Shown: positions 1 to 9,288, counted from the first letter of the stretch. The stretch: 64,000 bases of DNA from Gottfriedia acidiceleris (GCF_002128425.1 NZ_NESS01000011.1:1-64000); one strand, 5' to 3'. The notes: a model not told the origin generated them from the sequence alone. Numbers and translations are program-made.

Positions 1-89
1 GTTCTTTCCGCTCTTCCTGTATTTCCTGTTCTTTCCGCTCTTCCTGCATTTCCTGTTCTTTCCGCTCTTCCTGTATTTCCTGATCTTTC
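1..89 (-). repeat. 27-nt in-frame tandem repeat encoding a 9-residue RG-rich unit
   Basis: Near-identical 27-nt units start at 1, 28 and 55, with a diverged one at 82. Each encodes nine residues of the pattern RTGNxGRAE in the helicase frame. Further right (to about 182) the tail continues as diverged RSGRT-like units. The array is cut by the window edge, so its full copy number is unknown. Confidence 0.85.
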
Positions 90-1298
90 CGTTCTTCCTG
101 ATCTTCCTGTTCTTCCTGATATTCCCGTTCTTCCTGATCTTTCAGTTCTTCCCGTTCTTCCTGATCTATCTGCACTCTCTGTTCTTTCTACTCTTTCCAT
201 TTCTTTTCTCTTAATTGAAAGATTAAGGTCTTTCTCAATCATTTTCATTTCTTGAAAATCTTTCGGAGTTACAAATGTAATTGCTGTACCAGTATCTCCT
301 GCACGACCGGTTCTTCCTATTCGATGTACATAGCTTTCAGTATCTAGAGGGATATCATAGTTGAAAACATGAGTTACACCATCAACATCAATTCCTCTGG
401 CTGCTACATCTGTTGCTACAAGATATTGTATTTTTGCTTCTCGGAACAACTTCATAACTTTTTCACGCTTTCCTTGCGTTAAATCTCCGTGAAGTTCCTC
501 TGATAATAATCCTTTTCCTTTTAGCTGTTCATTTAACTTATTAGCTCTTCTCTTAGTTCTACAAAAAATGATTGCCAGGAAAGGTTCTGCCTCTTTAATT
601 TGACTCAACAATGCATTATATTTTCCACGATCTGTTGTTTCAATTATTAATTGTTCAATTTCATCTAGTGTAATTCTCTTAGCTTTTACTTTAATAATCT
701 CTGGCTTTTTCATGTAACGCTTTGCTAGTGATTGGATTTGATCTGGCATTGTAGCAGAAAATAATAGCGTTTGTCTCGATACAGGAGTTTGATTGATAAT
801 ATCTTCTACCTCATGTAAAAAACCAATATGTAACATTTGATCTGCTTCATCAAGTACTAAAAAATCAACTTTATCTAATTTTATTGTCCCTCTTCTTAAA
901 TGGTCTAAAAGTCTACCAGGTGTAGCAATAATTAAATGTGCTCCACCTTTTAGCTTACGTGCTTGTTGTTCAACGTCTTGGCCACCATATACAGCAAGTA
1001 CACCGAAGTCTTCACTAACAATCCTTTTCGCCTCAGCTGTTATTTGTAGAGCTAGTTCTCTTGTTGGAGCAACTACTAATGCTTGAGTATGTGGTAATTC
1101 TAAATTAATTCGTTCAAGGATTGGAAATAAGAATGCAAAAGTTTTACCCGTCCCTGTTTGTGCTTGACCTATCAAATCCTTCCCTTCAAAAACGATCGGA
1201 ATTGCCTTCTCTTGAATCGGGGTTGGCTCATTTATACCCAATTCAGTTAAATACTCCGTCAACTCTTCGCTTAAACCTAAACTAGAAAATTTATTCAT
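1..1298 (-). CDS. DEAD-box ATP-dependent RNA helicase (C-terminus runs off the left edge)
   Basis: ATP-dependent RNA-unwinding enzyme acting on rRNA, mRNA or the degradosome. Reading leftwards from ATG 1296-1298 I see the Q motif (PTPIQ), Walker A (QTGTGKT), PTREL, TPGRL, the DEAD box (VLDEADQM), SAT, and the C-terminal RecA domain ending in [10 protein letters not shown]. The frame stays open to base 1. After the helicase core the chain becomes an Arg/Gly/Ser/Thr-rich tail of short repeats, as in the basic RNA-binding tails of several Bacillus helicases. A GCAAGG ribosome-binding site precedes the ATG. The stop codon lies outside the window. I cannot say which paralogue (CshA, CshB, DeaD or other) this is; the N-terminus is not close to the CshA or CshB sequences I remember. 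Confidence 0.93.
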   Translation of the reverse strand, partial: MNKFSSLGLSEELTEYLTELGINEPTPIQEKAIPIVFEGKDLIGQAQTGTGKTFAFLFPILERINLELPHTQALVVAPTRELALQITAEAKRIVSEDFGVLAVYGGQDVEQQARKLKGGAHLIIATPGRLLDHLRRGTIKLDKVDFLVLDEADQMLHIGFLHEVEDIINQTPVSRQTLLFSATMPDQIQSLAKRYMKKPEIIKVKAKRITLDEIEQLIIETTDRGKYNALLSQIKEAEPFLAIIFCRTKRRANKLNEQLKGKGLLSEELHGDLTQGKREKVMKLFREAKIQYLVATDVAARGIDVDGVTHVFNYDIPLDTESYVHRIGRTGRAGDTGTAITFVTPKDFQEMKMIEKDLNLSIKRKEMERVERTESADRSGRTGRTERSGRTGISGRTGRSGRTERSGNTGRAERTGNAGRAERTGNTGRAER

Positions 1299-1375
1299 TA
1301 TATTTACCTTGCTTTCTATTTTCTATCATTAACAATAATGGTTGTTTCATATATTTACTTATAAATGACTAATCT

Positions 1376-1381
1376 ATTGTA
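1376..1381 (-). promoter_or_regulatory. Extended -10 promoter element of the DEAD-box gene
   Basis: Reverse complement reads TGATACAAT, a TGN-extended -10, about 78 bases upstream of the helicase start. The -35 is weak, as is common with extended -10 promoters. Inference from sequence only. Confidence 0.4.
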
Positions 1382-1585
1382 TCACAACGATTATTAAATC
1401 TTTTATAGAATAATCCTATTTAATTGAATTCGTAAATTCGGTCAGATATCTTCTGCATCAAGTTATTTTTCTCAATCTTTCGGCGAAATAAACAAGTATT
1501 TAAAGAAAAATTAAATATAGAGTTAAAGTAAAACAGGAAATGCAGTGACTAGGATATTCCAACCATTTAAAGGAGGTTAGAAAAC

Positions 1586-1612
1586 ATGCTTCAGATCAAA
1601 AAAAAACGGTAA
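1586..1612 (+). CDS. Micro-ORF of 8 codons behind a perfect ribosome-binding site
   Basis: AAAGGAGG at 1569-1576 is followed at good spacing by ATG 1586 and the peptide MLQIKKKR, then TAA at 1610-1612. The last codons lie in the left arm of a terminator hairpin. It may be a leader-type peptide or the relic of a gene removed by a deletion that joined its start to the neighbour's terminator. I do not recognise the peptide. Confidence 0.3.
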   Translation: MLQIKKKR

Positions 1613-1635
1613 CCCTTTTAAAGGTTACCGTTTTT
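1602..1635. terminator. Bidirectional rho-independent terminator
   Basis: Perfect 13-bp stem AAAAACGGTAACC / GGTTACCGTTTTT with an 8-nt loop and flanking A/T runs, 18 bases beyond the stop of the leftward S8 protease gene. Confidence 0.85.
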
Positions 1636-1652
1636 CTAGTTACACTATTAAA

Positions 1653-4600
1653 TTACTCTAATCCTAGAGCTTCTAATACATCATCTAATGTTTTGCTCTT
1701 ATACTTTTTAGCTGCTTTTGGTGAATTGTCATTCCATGGATTTTGCATTAGGTAGTTATTGATGACATATTGCATATCTTTTGCATCAACAACACCATCA
1801 TAATTAATATCTGCCGCACGCTTATTTGTACCCCAATAAGTTTGGATGTATAAAGCATCTTTCACATCGATGACATTATCTTTATTCACATCTCCAGCAG
1901 GTGCATTTTCATAATAGAGAGCTTTCGAGTAAGGTTTCACTTCCCCATTTTCTTTCAGACCGATCGTGAAGGTTTTCTTAACAGTGAAATGTCCCGGAAT
2001 ATCTACCTCTAATGTAAATGGTTTATCCGTTATTGGCAGGTTAGATGTAAAGTGCCAAGGGAAACCACTATTACTTCCAAACGAGTTTGGATATTCTTTT
2101 CCTGCTTCATCTGTCACTTTGACTTTTGCACCTGCCTTTACATAATCCAATGTTGATGGCTCATCAAGTTGAGGAAGCATAAATGCTTCTCCATAAACCC
2201 ATGATTTCATGAAGGAGTAAGTTCGTTCCACCTGATAAGGAAGACTAATACCAAAAGAGGATTTCGTTGTGCTATCCGTATTTGTGTACGATACATTGAA
2301 TTGTGATAAACCTAGGCTTGTACTTTCAGAATCACCTTTCACTTTGTATGTTATATCTACCATTGGAACTTTTCCGGAAACTCCTGTTTGAGCTGCATCA
2401 CCAATTAAAGTTGCAGTAATATCTGTTCTTTTTACCTTTATTCCGTCTACTTCCACATCTGTATTCACTGTCTGAATATCTACTTTTCCTTTCAATGCTG
2501 CATTTGGTTTAATACTTACTAACTCAGCATTCAATAAGCTTTGATCGTAAAATGAATACACGGCTTGCTTCATATTTGCCATATTGTTCATGGAAAGGGT
2601 AACTGTTACCGTTTCGCCTGCTTTTACTTTTTGTTTATCAGCGATAGCTGTTCCATACGGTGTCCCTTGTTTCACATAGTATAGGGATTTATGGCCATAA
2701 TAGTTCTGTACTGTCGCCATGTTTTCCGCATACATGTCCACTTTAAATGGTTGGATTGTCTTGTTCAACGGGATTTGTGCAGTAAAATTGCCGTCACTGT
2801 TCACCGGAACCGAAACAGTCCCCCCTCCTAATAGTTTACTAGGAACCGAATAGAAAACTTTATTATTCCCTTGAGAAGCATTGATACCGCCAGTTTTCAT
2901 ATCGTCCACATCAGGATCATAGACTGAACCTGTTAACGATACGACTTGCTGATCAAGGCTATATTCATAGATGCCAGAATCCGAGTTTAGATTTAGTGTA
3001 GGCTGGGTAACGCTATAGTAAACGGGAGCGTCTGCGCTGAAGGTTTTTCCTTGATCATTTGTGCCTACAAGTCTGATTTTGTATAATCCTGGTGCAGTTT
3101 GTTCCTTATCATATGCAATTGGTTGATCTGGATCTCCTGTTAATGGATAATAATAACCTTCGTTCATTGCACCTCTTAAATAATATTCAATATTCTCATC
3201 CGCACCCATGCCGTCCAAAGTGCCAAGGAAGCCAATTTCTTTGTTCGTTTTCGGATCGAAAAGGAATAAATCCATCGTTCGCATATGAGAATTTAATTGG
3301 AAGTTAAGACCGATTGACCATCTTATTCCGTTATACCCCGCCTCTACCGCAGTCGTAAACGTAGGTGGATTTCCTGCAACATGGTGAATACCTTCTTTTA
3401 CTGTATGAATCGCAAATGGAATTTTATATGTTTCATTCGGATCCTTTTGATTTGTATAAACCACATAACCTTCATATGTTCCAAGCTTTGCAGTTTTAGG
3501 TACATGAATCATTGCATCCATATTTGCACTGCTGTATCGTTTCACTTTTACAGATGACTTAACATCTAATGTAACGCCATTTTCAGCAGCATCTTGGTCT
3601 GCTCTAGAGTCATTTGTGAATCTTCCGTCCAATTTTTGGAATTGAACCTTTACATCATATGTTTTATCAACTGAGCTTTTATTAAATAAAGTCATAGAAC
3701 GTTGATCTATAATATCTTTACTAGAAATAGCTTGTTCTCCAAAACTTAATGCACCAGTAATATTTTTAATTTGTTTAATTCCTTTACTCGCTAAAGTTGT
3801 TGCCTCATTATTACTTGCATTGTCCTTTACAGTTGAAGTTTTATCTTTCACTTGAATTTCCGTCTGAGCATGAACAGCATCATAAGGATTTACACGTCCT
3901 GCACCAACTTCATATACACTGTATTTATCAGATAATGGATCTGCTGTATTCATAAGTGTTGATTTAATATCTGAAGGAGACATGTCTGGGTGAGCTTGTT
4001 TTAATAATGCTGCTACCCCAACAACGTTAGGAGTTGCCATTGATGTTCCAGATAAACGCTCATATGCATATTGATAGTTCCCAATCTGATCTGCTCCATG
4101 CATATAAGAAGGAACAGTAGAGAAAACAGATACACCAGGTGCTGTTACTTCAGGCTTAATATCATATAGCACACGGGATGGACCACGTGAGCTGAATGGT
4201 GCCAACTTATCGCCCACAGTCACTGTTTGTTTCATATTACTAAATGTAAAGTCTAAAGGTATACCTGCTGATGCACCAAATAAAGGTAATTTAGCTGCGA
4301 GGGCTTTTCCTTGTGCGTTACTTAATAAAAATGTCGGAAGTAATCCGTAACCATCTCCAAGATACACATCACCTAATGGAACATCTGCATCATATAAAAC
4401 TACTGCTTTTGCTCCATGTGATTTAGCTGTGGCAATAATTTGAGTAATTCCAATGCTACCTCTTTGCGCCAGCACAACTTTTCCCTTTACATCGATTGGA
4501 ATCGAATTACCTTTACCATCACTCATAAAATAACTAGGGTCATTACCATATGCTACATTTACCATTTGCAAAGTTTGCCCTTCAAAGTCAGCTACGTTAT

Positions 4601-5891
4601 CAGTTAAACCTTGGGCAGCTAACTTTAGATCAACAGGTATATCGCCTGTTGAAGGATGCAATGCACCTGAAAAACTTGGAATTGAAACAGATGTATCACT
4701 TGCACCAACTGTAATTGCTAAAGGAGCGTTACCAGGAGCACCAAGGGAATACATTCTATCTCCAGAGTTTCCTGCTGCGACAATCGCTGTTACACCTGTC
4801 AGTACAGCATTGTTTACCGCAATACTCGTAGGATATAATGGATCATTATAATTTGCTCCAAGTGACATATTAATAATGTCCATATCATCTGACACCGCTT
4901 TATCGATACCAGCCAAAATAGCTGAAGTAGATCCAGATCCATATGGTCCTAAAACACGATAAGAATATATATCAGCATCAGGTGCAACACCCTCTACAGC
5001 AAAATCTGCATTATTTTTTGCTTGTCCTGCAATAATTCCTGCAACATGTGTACCATGCTCAGTGTAGTAAGCTTCTCCGTTTGTAGCCAATTCAGGCTGA
5101 CCAGACTTCTTCCAATCTGCATACGACGTTTCCATCGGGTCATTGTCATTATCGACGAAATCATATCCACCTTTAAAAGCACCTTTTAAATCTGGATGAT
5201 TATAATCAATACCAGTATCAAGAATTCCAACTTTTACTCCTTTTCCTGTAAAACCCTCTTGGTGAAGTTTTTCAACGCCAGGAAATGTAACCATCGTATG
5301 AGTTGCAGCTTGCTTAGTCGTCGTCTCTTTAATTGAAGGTGGCTCTACTTGAACCTGCATATCACTCCATACTGCTTTTACAGCGCTAGATTTAAGTAGC
5401 GACTTTACTTTGTTAGCTGGTAGAGTCATAGAAACTCCGTTAAATGCTTTTTTATATGAACGCTTAATTGAATATGGATTTTTCTTCGCTTTTAATTCAC
5501 TGCTAAAAATTGTTTTTAAGTCTTTTTGGAACGTTTCGTGTGAAGCATCCACTTTTTCCTTTGCGGCTTCTGCTGTTAGATTGACTCCATCCGATTCTGC
5601 TTCTAAAACTGCAGTCTGCTGAGGCTTGTCCTTAAACTCAACAATAATCGATGTAAGCTTGTCACTTGTTTGATCGACATCAGGAGACAATTGAAGTCCC
5701 TCTTTGTCACTCATCTTCAATTGCTTGATTGCCTCACGTTGCTGTGGAGTAAGTTGTGCTAGTACTTGCTCAATCTTTGAAGTTGCTTGTGCATGAACTT
5801 GGTGTGAAAAGGAACCTGGTGTCATTGTAGTACTAATAAGTCCTGTTGTTAATGCTAATGTTGTAACATTTCTAAACATTTTCTTTTTCAA
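1653..5891 (-). CDS. Large secreted S8 (subtilisin/Vpr-like) protease with cohesin-like and dockerin-like modules
   Basis: Extracellular serine protease of 1412 aa. Domains in order: signal peptide (about 1-35, cleavage near VHA-QA), inhibitor-I9-like propeptide (about 80-180), S8 catalytic domain with Asp225 (ILDTGID), His279 (EHGTHVAG), oxyanion Asn375 (AAGNSG) and Ser617 (SGTSMATP), interrupted by a PA insert (about 440-550). Then follow Fn3-like regions, a cohesin-like beta domain (roughly 1080-1215), and a dockerin-like pair of calcium loops (DVNKDNVIDVKD and DINYDGVVDAKD, about 1333-1383). The start is TTG at 5891 with AGGGAT before it; an ATG four codons in is an alternative. All catalytic residues are present, so it should be active. 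Carrying both halves of a cohesin-dockerin pair on one chain is unusual. Confidence 0.92.
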   Translation of the reverse strand: MKKKMFRNVTTLALTTGLISTTMTPGSFSHQVHAQATSKIEQVLAQLTPQQREAIKQLKMSDKEGLQLSPDVDQTSDKLTSIIVEFKDKPQQTAVLEAESDGVNLTAEAAKEKVDASHETFQKDLKTIFSSELKAKKNPYSIKRSYKKAFNGVSMTLPANKVKSLLKSSAVKAVWSDMQVQVEPPSIKETTTKQAATHTMVTFPGVEKLHQEGFTGKGVKVGILDTGIDYNHPDLKGAFKGGYDFVDNDNDPMETSYADWKKSGQPELATNGEAYYTEHGTHVAGIIAGQAKNNADFAVEGVAPDADIYSYRVLGPYGSGSTSAILAGIDKAVSDDMDIINMSLGANYNDPLYPTSIAVNNAVLTGVTAIVAAGNSGDRMYSLGAPGNAPLAITVGASDTSVSIPSFSGALHPSTGDIPVDLKLAAQGLTDNVADFEGQTLQMVNVAYGNDPSYFMSDGKGNSIPIDVKGKVVLAQRGSIGITQIIATAKSHGAKAVVLYDADVPLGDVYLGDGYGLLPTFLLSNAQGKALAAKLPLFGASAGIPLDFTFSNMKQTVTVGDKLAPFSSRGPSRVLYDIKPEVTAPGVSVFSTVPSYMHGADQIGNYQYAYERLSGTSMATPNVVGVAALLKQAHPDMSPSDIKSTLMNTADPLSDKYSVYEVGAGRVNPYDAVHAQTEIQVKDKTSTVKDNASNNEATTLASKGIKQIKNITGALSFGEQAISSKDIIDQRSMTLFNKSSVDKTYDVKVQFQKLDGRFTNDSRADQDAAENGVTLDVKSSVKVKRYSSANMDAMIHVPKTAKLGTYEGYVVYTNQKDPNETYKIPFAIHTVKEGIHHVAGNPPTFTTAVEAGYNGIRWSIGLNFQLNSHMRTMDLFLFDPKTNKEIGFLGTLDGMGADENIEYYLRGAMNEGYYYPLTGDPDQPIAYDKEQTAPGLYKIRLVGTNDQGKTFSADAPVYYSVTQPTLNLNSDSGIYEYSLDQQVVSLTGSVYDPDVDDMKTGGINASQGNNKVFYSVPSKLLGGGTVSVPVNSDGNFTAQIPLNKTIQPFKVDMYAENMATVQNYYGHKSLYYVKQGTPYGTAIADKQKVKAGETVTVTLSMNNMANMKQAVYSFYDQSLLNAELVSIKPNAALKGKVDIQTVNTDVEVDGIKVKRTDITATLIGDAAQTGVSGKVPMVDITYKVKGDSESTSLGLSQFNVSYTNTDSTTKSSFGISLPYQVERTYSFMKSWVYGEAFMLPQLDEPSTLDYVKAGAKVKVTDEAGKEYPNSFGSNSGFPWHFTSNLPITDKPFTLEVDIPGHFTVKKTFTIGLKENGEVKPYSKALYYENAPAGDVNKDNVIDVKDALYIQTYWGTNKRAADINYDGVVDAKDMQYVINNYLMQNPWNDNSPKAAKKYKSKTLDDVLEALGLE

Positions 5892-6059
5892 CTACTATCC
5901 CTACTTTCTTTTCTTAATAAGTTCATTATAATGAAATTTGATACAATTTAAGTTCCTGAAAATTATGTCAAGTTGCACTTTTTTTAAAAAATTTTTTTTA
6001 CTATTAAATTCTATTAATCTATCGTTCATAATCTCAATTTCATCTAAACTAAATTAGTA

Positions 6060-7340
6060 CTATATAAAGTTTCGAGTCGACCCCTCTTTGATACCATTAA
6101 TACTTAATAATTGTATATACTTATTTATTTGGTCTGAATTAGCATGGTTCTTAAATCTCCAGTAAATCCGAAGACATTTATTAAATCGTTCTAAGTTACC
6201 TATTTGATTAGCTGTATAAGCCACATCTAGTAATTCATCCAATCCTTTTTGTACCTGTAAGCTTTCACACCAGTACAACGCATGTGCATAGCGAAACTCC
6301 AAAGATACCTTCTGTTTTAACCACGTTTCTCCATTTACAGATAACTCATCAATCGTATGTTGATATAAATCTAATATTCTCTTAGCATCGTCTAATCGGT
6401 TTAGTTGTATGTAAGCCTCAATCACCTTTGGTAAACCAACATATACATCCTCTCTATCTTCTAACCAAGTAAGATACTGGTCTACATACTCAAGATATCC
6501 ATAGTCTAAATATGAAGCAAATCGATTTCCTCTAGCAAGATCAGCAAAATAATCATTTACTTGCGCATATTGTTCTGTTAGTTCAATTATTTCCTCAAGA
6601 GAGCCTCCTAGACGTGCCAACGCAAAGCTTTTATACATAAGAGCTCTCCCACAATACTCTCCGCCTTTAACTAGTTTCTTTAATCTTTCGGAATAATAAA
6701 GTACCTCTTCCCAATTCTCGCGCCTATAATAGAACGCAGTAATCCATAAATAAGCTTCTATCCTAATCTTTTTTGGCATACAAAATAGATACTCCAACAC
6801 ATACGTCAATGCATGCTGACCACTCTCGGTCATTCTTAAAATATAAAATCTCCTAAAATAACTAATTGCTAACTGTTCTAACATGTCTTTCGAATAATTT
6901 TCTATAATAAGATTATATAAAGTCAAAGCTTTTTCTTCTTTTCCAACTTTAAATAACTCTTCTGCAACGAAGAAAATGTAATGTAAATAAATGGTTCGCG
7001 CTGAATCTGATTTTTCAGTTGTCATAATTTGTAATAGATTTTGACAATGTTCTTCGTAACCATTAGTAAAACATTTAAATAAAAACTGTACAGTTTTACG
7101 CTTGTCCAACACCCATTCCTCATTAAAGCATTCCTCAACAAAATATGAATAAAGTGTGCCTTCCTCCAATCCAATAGCTTCTGAAATGGCATCCAAATAT
7201 TTTAGTGTAAGCGAGCGCTTATGATTGAAAATACGACTTATTTCACTAATATGAATACCAGACTCCTGAGCCAAGTCTGTTTTTGTCCAGCCTTTCTCCC
7301 GGCATATACATTGAATTTCTTTATATAAAGCTGCGTTCAT
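6060..7340 (-). CDS. XRE-type HTH regulator with C-terminal TPR-like helical repeats
   Basis: Cytoplasmic transcription regulator of 426 aa. Residues about 5-65 form an XRE helix-turn-helix (KTDLAQESGIHISEISRIF), followed by some 350 residues of helical pairs rich in Tyr, Leu and Glu with TPR spacing. This is the layout of the RRNPP group (PlcR, NprR, AimR, Rgg), where the repeats bind a peptide signal. I chose ATG 7340 because AGGTGAG sits 5 bases before it; the longer GTG start at 7349 overlaps that site. No short secreted signal-peptide gene is evident next to it, so the ligand is unknown. A peptide-independent XRE regulator is the alternative. Confidence 0.75.
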   Translation of the reverse strand: MNAALYKEIQCICREKGWTKTDLAQESGIHISEISRIFNHKRSLTLKYLDAISEAIGLEEGTLYSYFVEECFNEEWVLDKRKTVQFLFKCFTNGYEEHCQNLLQIMTTEKSDSARTIYLHYIFFVAEELFKVGKEEKALTLYNLIIENYSKDMLEQLAISYFRRFYILRMTESGQHALTYVLEYLFCMPKKIRIEAYLWITAFYYRRENWEEVLYYSERLKKLVKGGEYCGRALMYKSFALARLGGSLEEIIELTEQYAQVNDYFADLARGNRFASYLDYGYLEYVDQYLTWLEDREDVYVGLPKVIEAYIQLNRLDDAKRILDLYQHTIDELSVNGETWLKQKVSLEFRYAHALYWCESLQVQKGLDELLDVAYTANQIGNLERFNKCLRIYWRFKNHANSDQINKYIQLLSINGIKEGSTRNFI

Positions 7341-7718
7341 TCTTCTCACCTACTAATCATTTTCATAATGCTTCGATTTTTCTATTTATAAAAAATCCTA
7401 ATTATCCAAGGATTACATTTTCATTATAACGAGACTTGATATGATTTTATTTCTGACAAATCTAGTCAATTCGTATTTAATCAGTAATAACATTTGAGTA
7501 TTTAGTATCGAAAAAGGGCTCTCCATTCGTCACATAATGACTTATAGAGAACCCATTAATTAGTTAATATAATATGAATCTACATTGCAAGAAACCTAGG
7601 CATTAAAAAACTCTTTAACTGAAATACTTGAGATGTGATCCATTTTTTAATGATAAAAAAGGTTAGCATATACTCTGTAAAGAATAGATAATACAGTAAA
7701 TATAAAGGAGCTGATTAA
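7341..7718. other. Divergent intergenic region
   Basis: 378 bases between the XRE regulator and the broken VOC gene. I see an imperfect hairpin GGGcTCTC / GAGAaCCC around 7516-7553 with a long loop, candidate -10 boxes at about 7660-7695, and the AAAGGAG ribosome-binding site of the VOC gene. No gene is supported. Confidence 0.4.
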
Positions 7719-8082
7719 ATGAATGGCGTTTTAGATATTGTTATTTTCTGTAAAGATACAAACTCTTCTAAAAATTGGTATGAAAAAAGTTGGGTTTGAA
7801 TATTTAAGAGGTCACGATGATATGTATTGGTTTAAGGTTGGGATTGGCGAGCTAATACTCCATCCTACAGATACGCAATCAAATACTGATGCAGTCTTTC
7901 AATTAGTCGTAAAAGAAGTCGATCCACTATTTGAAAGTGTACTAGAAAAAGAATTGACACTATTAGACTTCCCAAATGGAGAAAAAGTCATCACAGAACC
8001 TACTGTTCAACCATGGGGCTATAAAGAATTTTACTTAAGAGATCCAGATGGTTACATATGGGCATTTGTTCAAAAAACATAA
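7719..8082 (+). pseudogene. Frameshifted VOC (glyoxalase/bleomycin-resistance) family gene
   Basis: ATG 7719 has a good site (AAAGGAG, 8 bases upstream) and starts MNGVLDIVIFCKDTNSSKNW, the first beta strand of a VOC domain, but hits TGA after 26 codons. The remaining domain (GFEYLRG ... DPDGYIWAF) continues in the +1 frame to 8082. The break sits at a run of six A at 7782-7791; five A would restore a continuous WYEKVGFEY. It is therefore a one-base insertion in a homopolymer: a recent pseudogene, a sequencing error, or a slippage-corrected gene. Taking only the downstream ATG or TTG as a start would lose the N-terminal strand of the fold. Confidence 0.8.
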
Positions 8083-8117
8083 TTATAGAATTATCTAAAG
8101 CGGCCCCAATAAATGAA

Positions 8118-8156
8118 GAAAACCCACAGGGTAATTCATTTTCCTAGTGGATTTTC
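8118..8156. terminator. Hairpin between convergent VOC pseudogene and EamA gene
   Basis: GAAAACCCACAGG pairs with CCTAGTGGATTTTC with one mismatch and a bulge, flanked by A and T runs. It lies 36 bases after the VOC stop and 64 bases after the EamA stop, so it could serve both strands. Confidence 0.6.
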
Positions 8157-8219
8157 TTTGTTCTATATGTTTTGTTCAAATAACTTGATTGCCCATTATA
8201 TCGACGAAGTTCACGATCA

Positions 8220-9149
8220 TTATTTGGAAATATTCACTTCTTTCTTAAATAGCCTTCCCTGCTTTCTATACATAGAAAAAGTTGACCAATTTGCAATGAA
8301 TACACCAGATAATATTAATATACCGCCAATTGCCATAATTGGTTTAATCGGTTCATCCATTACGAAATAGCCTAAGACAGTAGCAATTAATGGTGATACA
8401 TAAAGCCATGTTGATGGGAAGACTGGGTTTGTTTTCGATAGTAACCAACTGTATAATCCGTGTCCCCCAATTGACCCTATAAAAACTAGATACAATATTG
8501 GCCACTGAGCATCCCAGGAACTTAAACTTGCAATTTTCGGTTTTTCCAATAAAAACGAAAATAAAAGAAGAAATATTCCACCATATAACATTTGAAAAGC
8601 ATTGATTAAAAATGGTGACACAGTACTAAATTCTGTTAATATTTCTTTTGAGGAAATCGATCCCAATCCGTAAAAAGCTTCTCCTAATAATACTGCGATA
8701 CAAGCAGCAACCCATAAGTAAGAGACATGTTGACTTATACCAGGTAAACAAACAAAAACTACACCCGCAAAAGCCATTAATAACGCTATTAGTTGTTTAC
8801 GCTCAATTCCCTTATTATTTCGCCTTAATTGGAAAAGTAAAATCATCATTGGACCAGTTGCAGACAAAACTGCAGCTAAACCCGATGTTATATATTGCTC
8901 AGCCCAATATAATGTTGAAAACGTCATAAAAGTTAAGCAGAATCCAATATACATAATTCGTTTTGAAAAAATAAATTTCTTCACATTTACTCCTTTGAGA
9001 AGGAAATATAAAATGACAATCAGTCCCGCTAATGTAAATCGAATGCCTGCTGAAAATAAAGGCGAAACTCCCGACTCGATCCCAAATTTTATTGCAAGAA
9101 ATGTTGTACCGAAAATAATGCAAATAAAAATATAATTAATAATGATCAT
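8220..9149 (-). CDS. EamA/DMT-family membrane transporter
   Basis: Inner-membrane metabolite exporter of 309 aa with about ten hydrophobic segments arranged as two EamA repeats, the usual length for the family. The first repeat holds the typical ALSATGPMM-like stretch (LAAVLSATGP) near residue 95. AAAGGGGTGATG precedes the ATG. It is transcribed away from a MocR regulator gene, and such pairs are commonly regulator plus exporter or importer of an amino acid, amine or vitamin B6-related compound. The substrate is not predictable from sequence. Confidence 0.88.
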   Translation of the reverse strand: MIIINYIFICIIFGTTFLAIKFGIESGVSPLFSAGIRFTLAGLIVILYFLLKGVNVKKFIFSKRIMYIGFCLTFMTFSTLYWAEQYITSGLAAVLSATGPMMILLFQLRRNNKGIERKQLIALLMAFAGVVFVCLPGISQHVSYLWVAACIAVLLGEAFYGLGSISSKEILTEFSTVSPFLINAFQMLYGGIFLLLFSFLLEKPKIASLSSWDAQWPILYLVFIGSIGGHGLYSWLLSKTNPVFPSTWLYVSPLIATVLGYFVMDEPIKPIMAIGGILILSGVFIANWSTFSMYRKQGRLFKKEVNISK

Positions 9150-9190
9150 TTCATCACCCCTTTGATAAAAGTATTATATTAAAGTCGGAG

Positions 9191-9219
9191 TATAACAGTA
9201 TAATAGAGCATATAACAGT
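9191..9219. promoter_or_regulatory. Direct-repeat operator candidate for the MocR regulator
   Basis: TATAACAGT occurs at 9191-9199 and again at 9211-9219, exactly 20 bases (about two helical turns) apart, in the 139-base divergent region between the EamA gene and the MocR gene. MocR/GabR/PdxR regulators are known to bind direct repeats in such regions. A plus-strand TATAAT overlaps at 9199-9204 and a minus-strand TATAAT for eamA lies near 9173-9180. Confidence 0.6.
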
Positions 9220-9288
9220 TAGCTTTATTTGCATTGACGATTAATCTTTTTTCAATTAATTTATAACTAAAAAACTAGTGGTGAATAG

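Larger units (their letters stand above)
1299..1652. other. Intergenic region with helicase promoter, micro-ORF and terminator
   Basis: AT-rich spacer between two leftward genes. It contains an extended -10 element for the helicase (minus-strand TACAAT at 1376-1381, preceded by TGA), an orphan plus-strand ribosome-binding site with an 8-codon ORF (1586-1612), and the terminator hairpin of the protease gene (1602-1635). Nothing else recognisable. Confidence 0.6.

Noticed and set aside
1-180. Alternative minus-strand frame reading as a Glu/Lys/Gln-rich coiled coil
   Set aside because: The helicase frame continues uninterrupted from ATG 1298 and reads RG-rich repeats; the other frame is a shadow of the repeat.
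8113-8370. 85-codon plus-strand ORF
   Set aside because: It lies mostly antisense to the well-supported EamA gene and begins inside a terminator hairpin with no ribosome-binding site.
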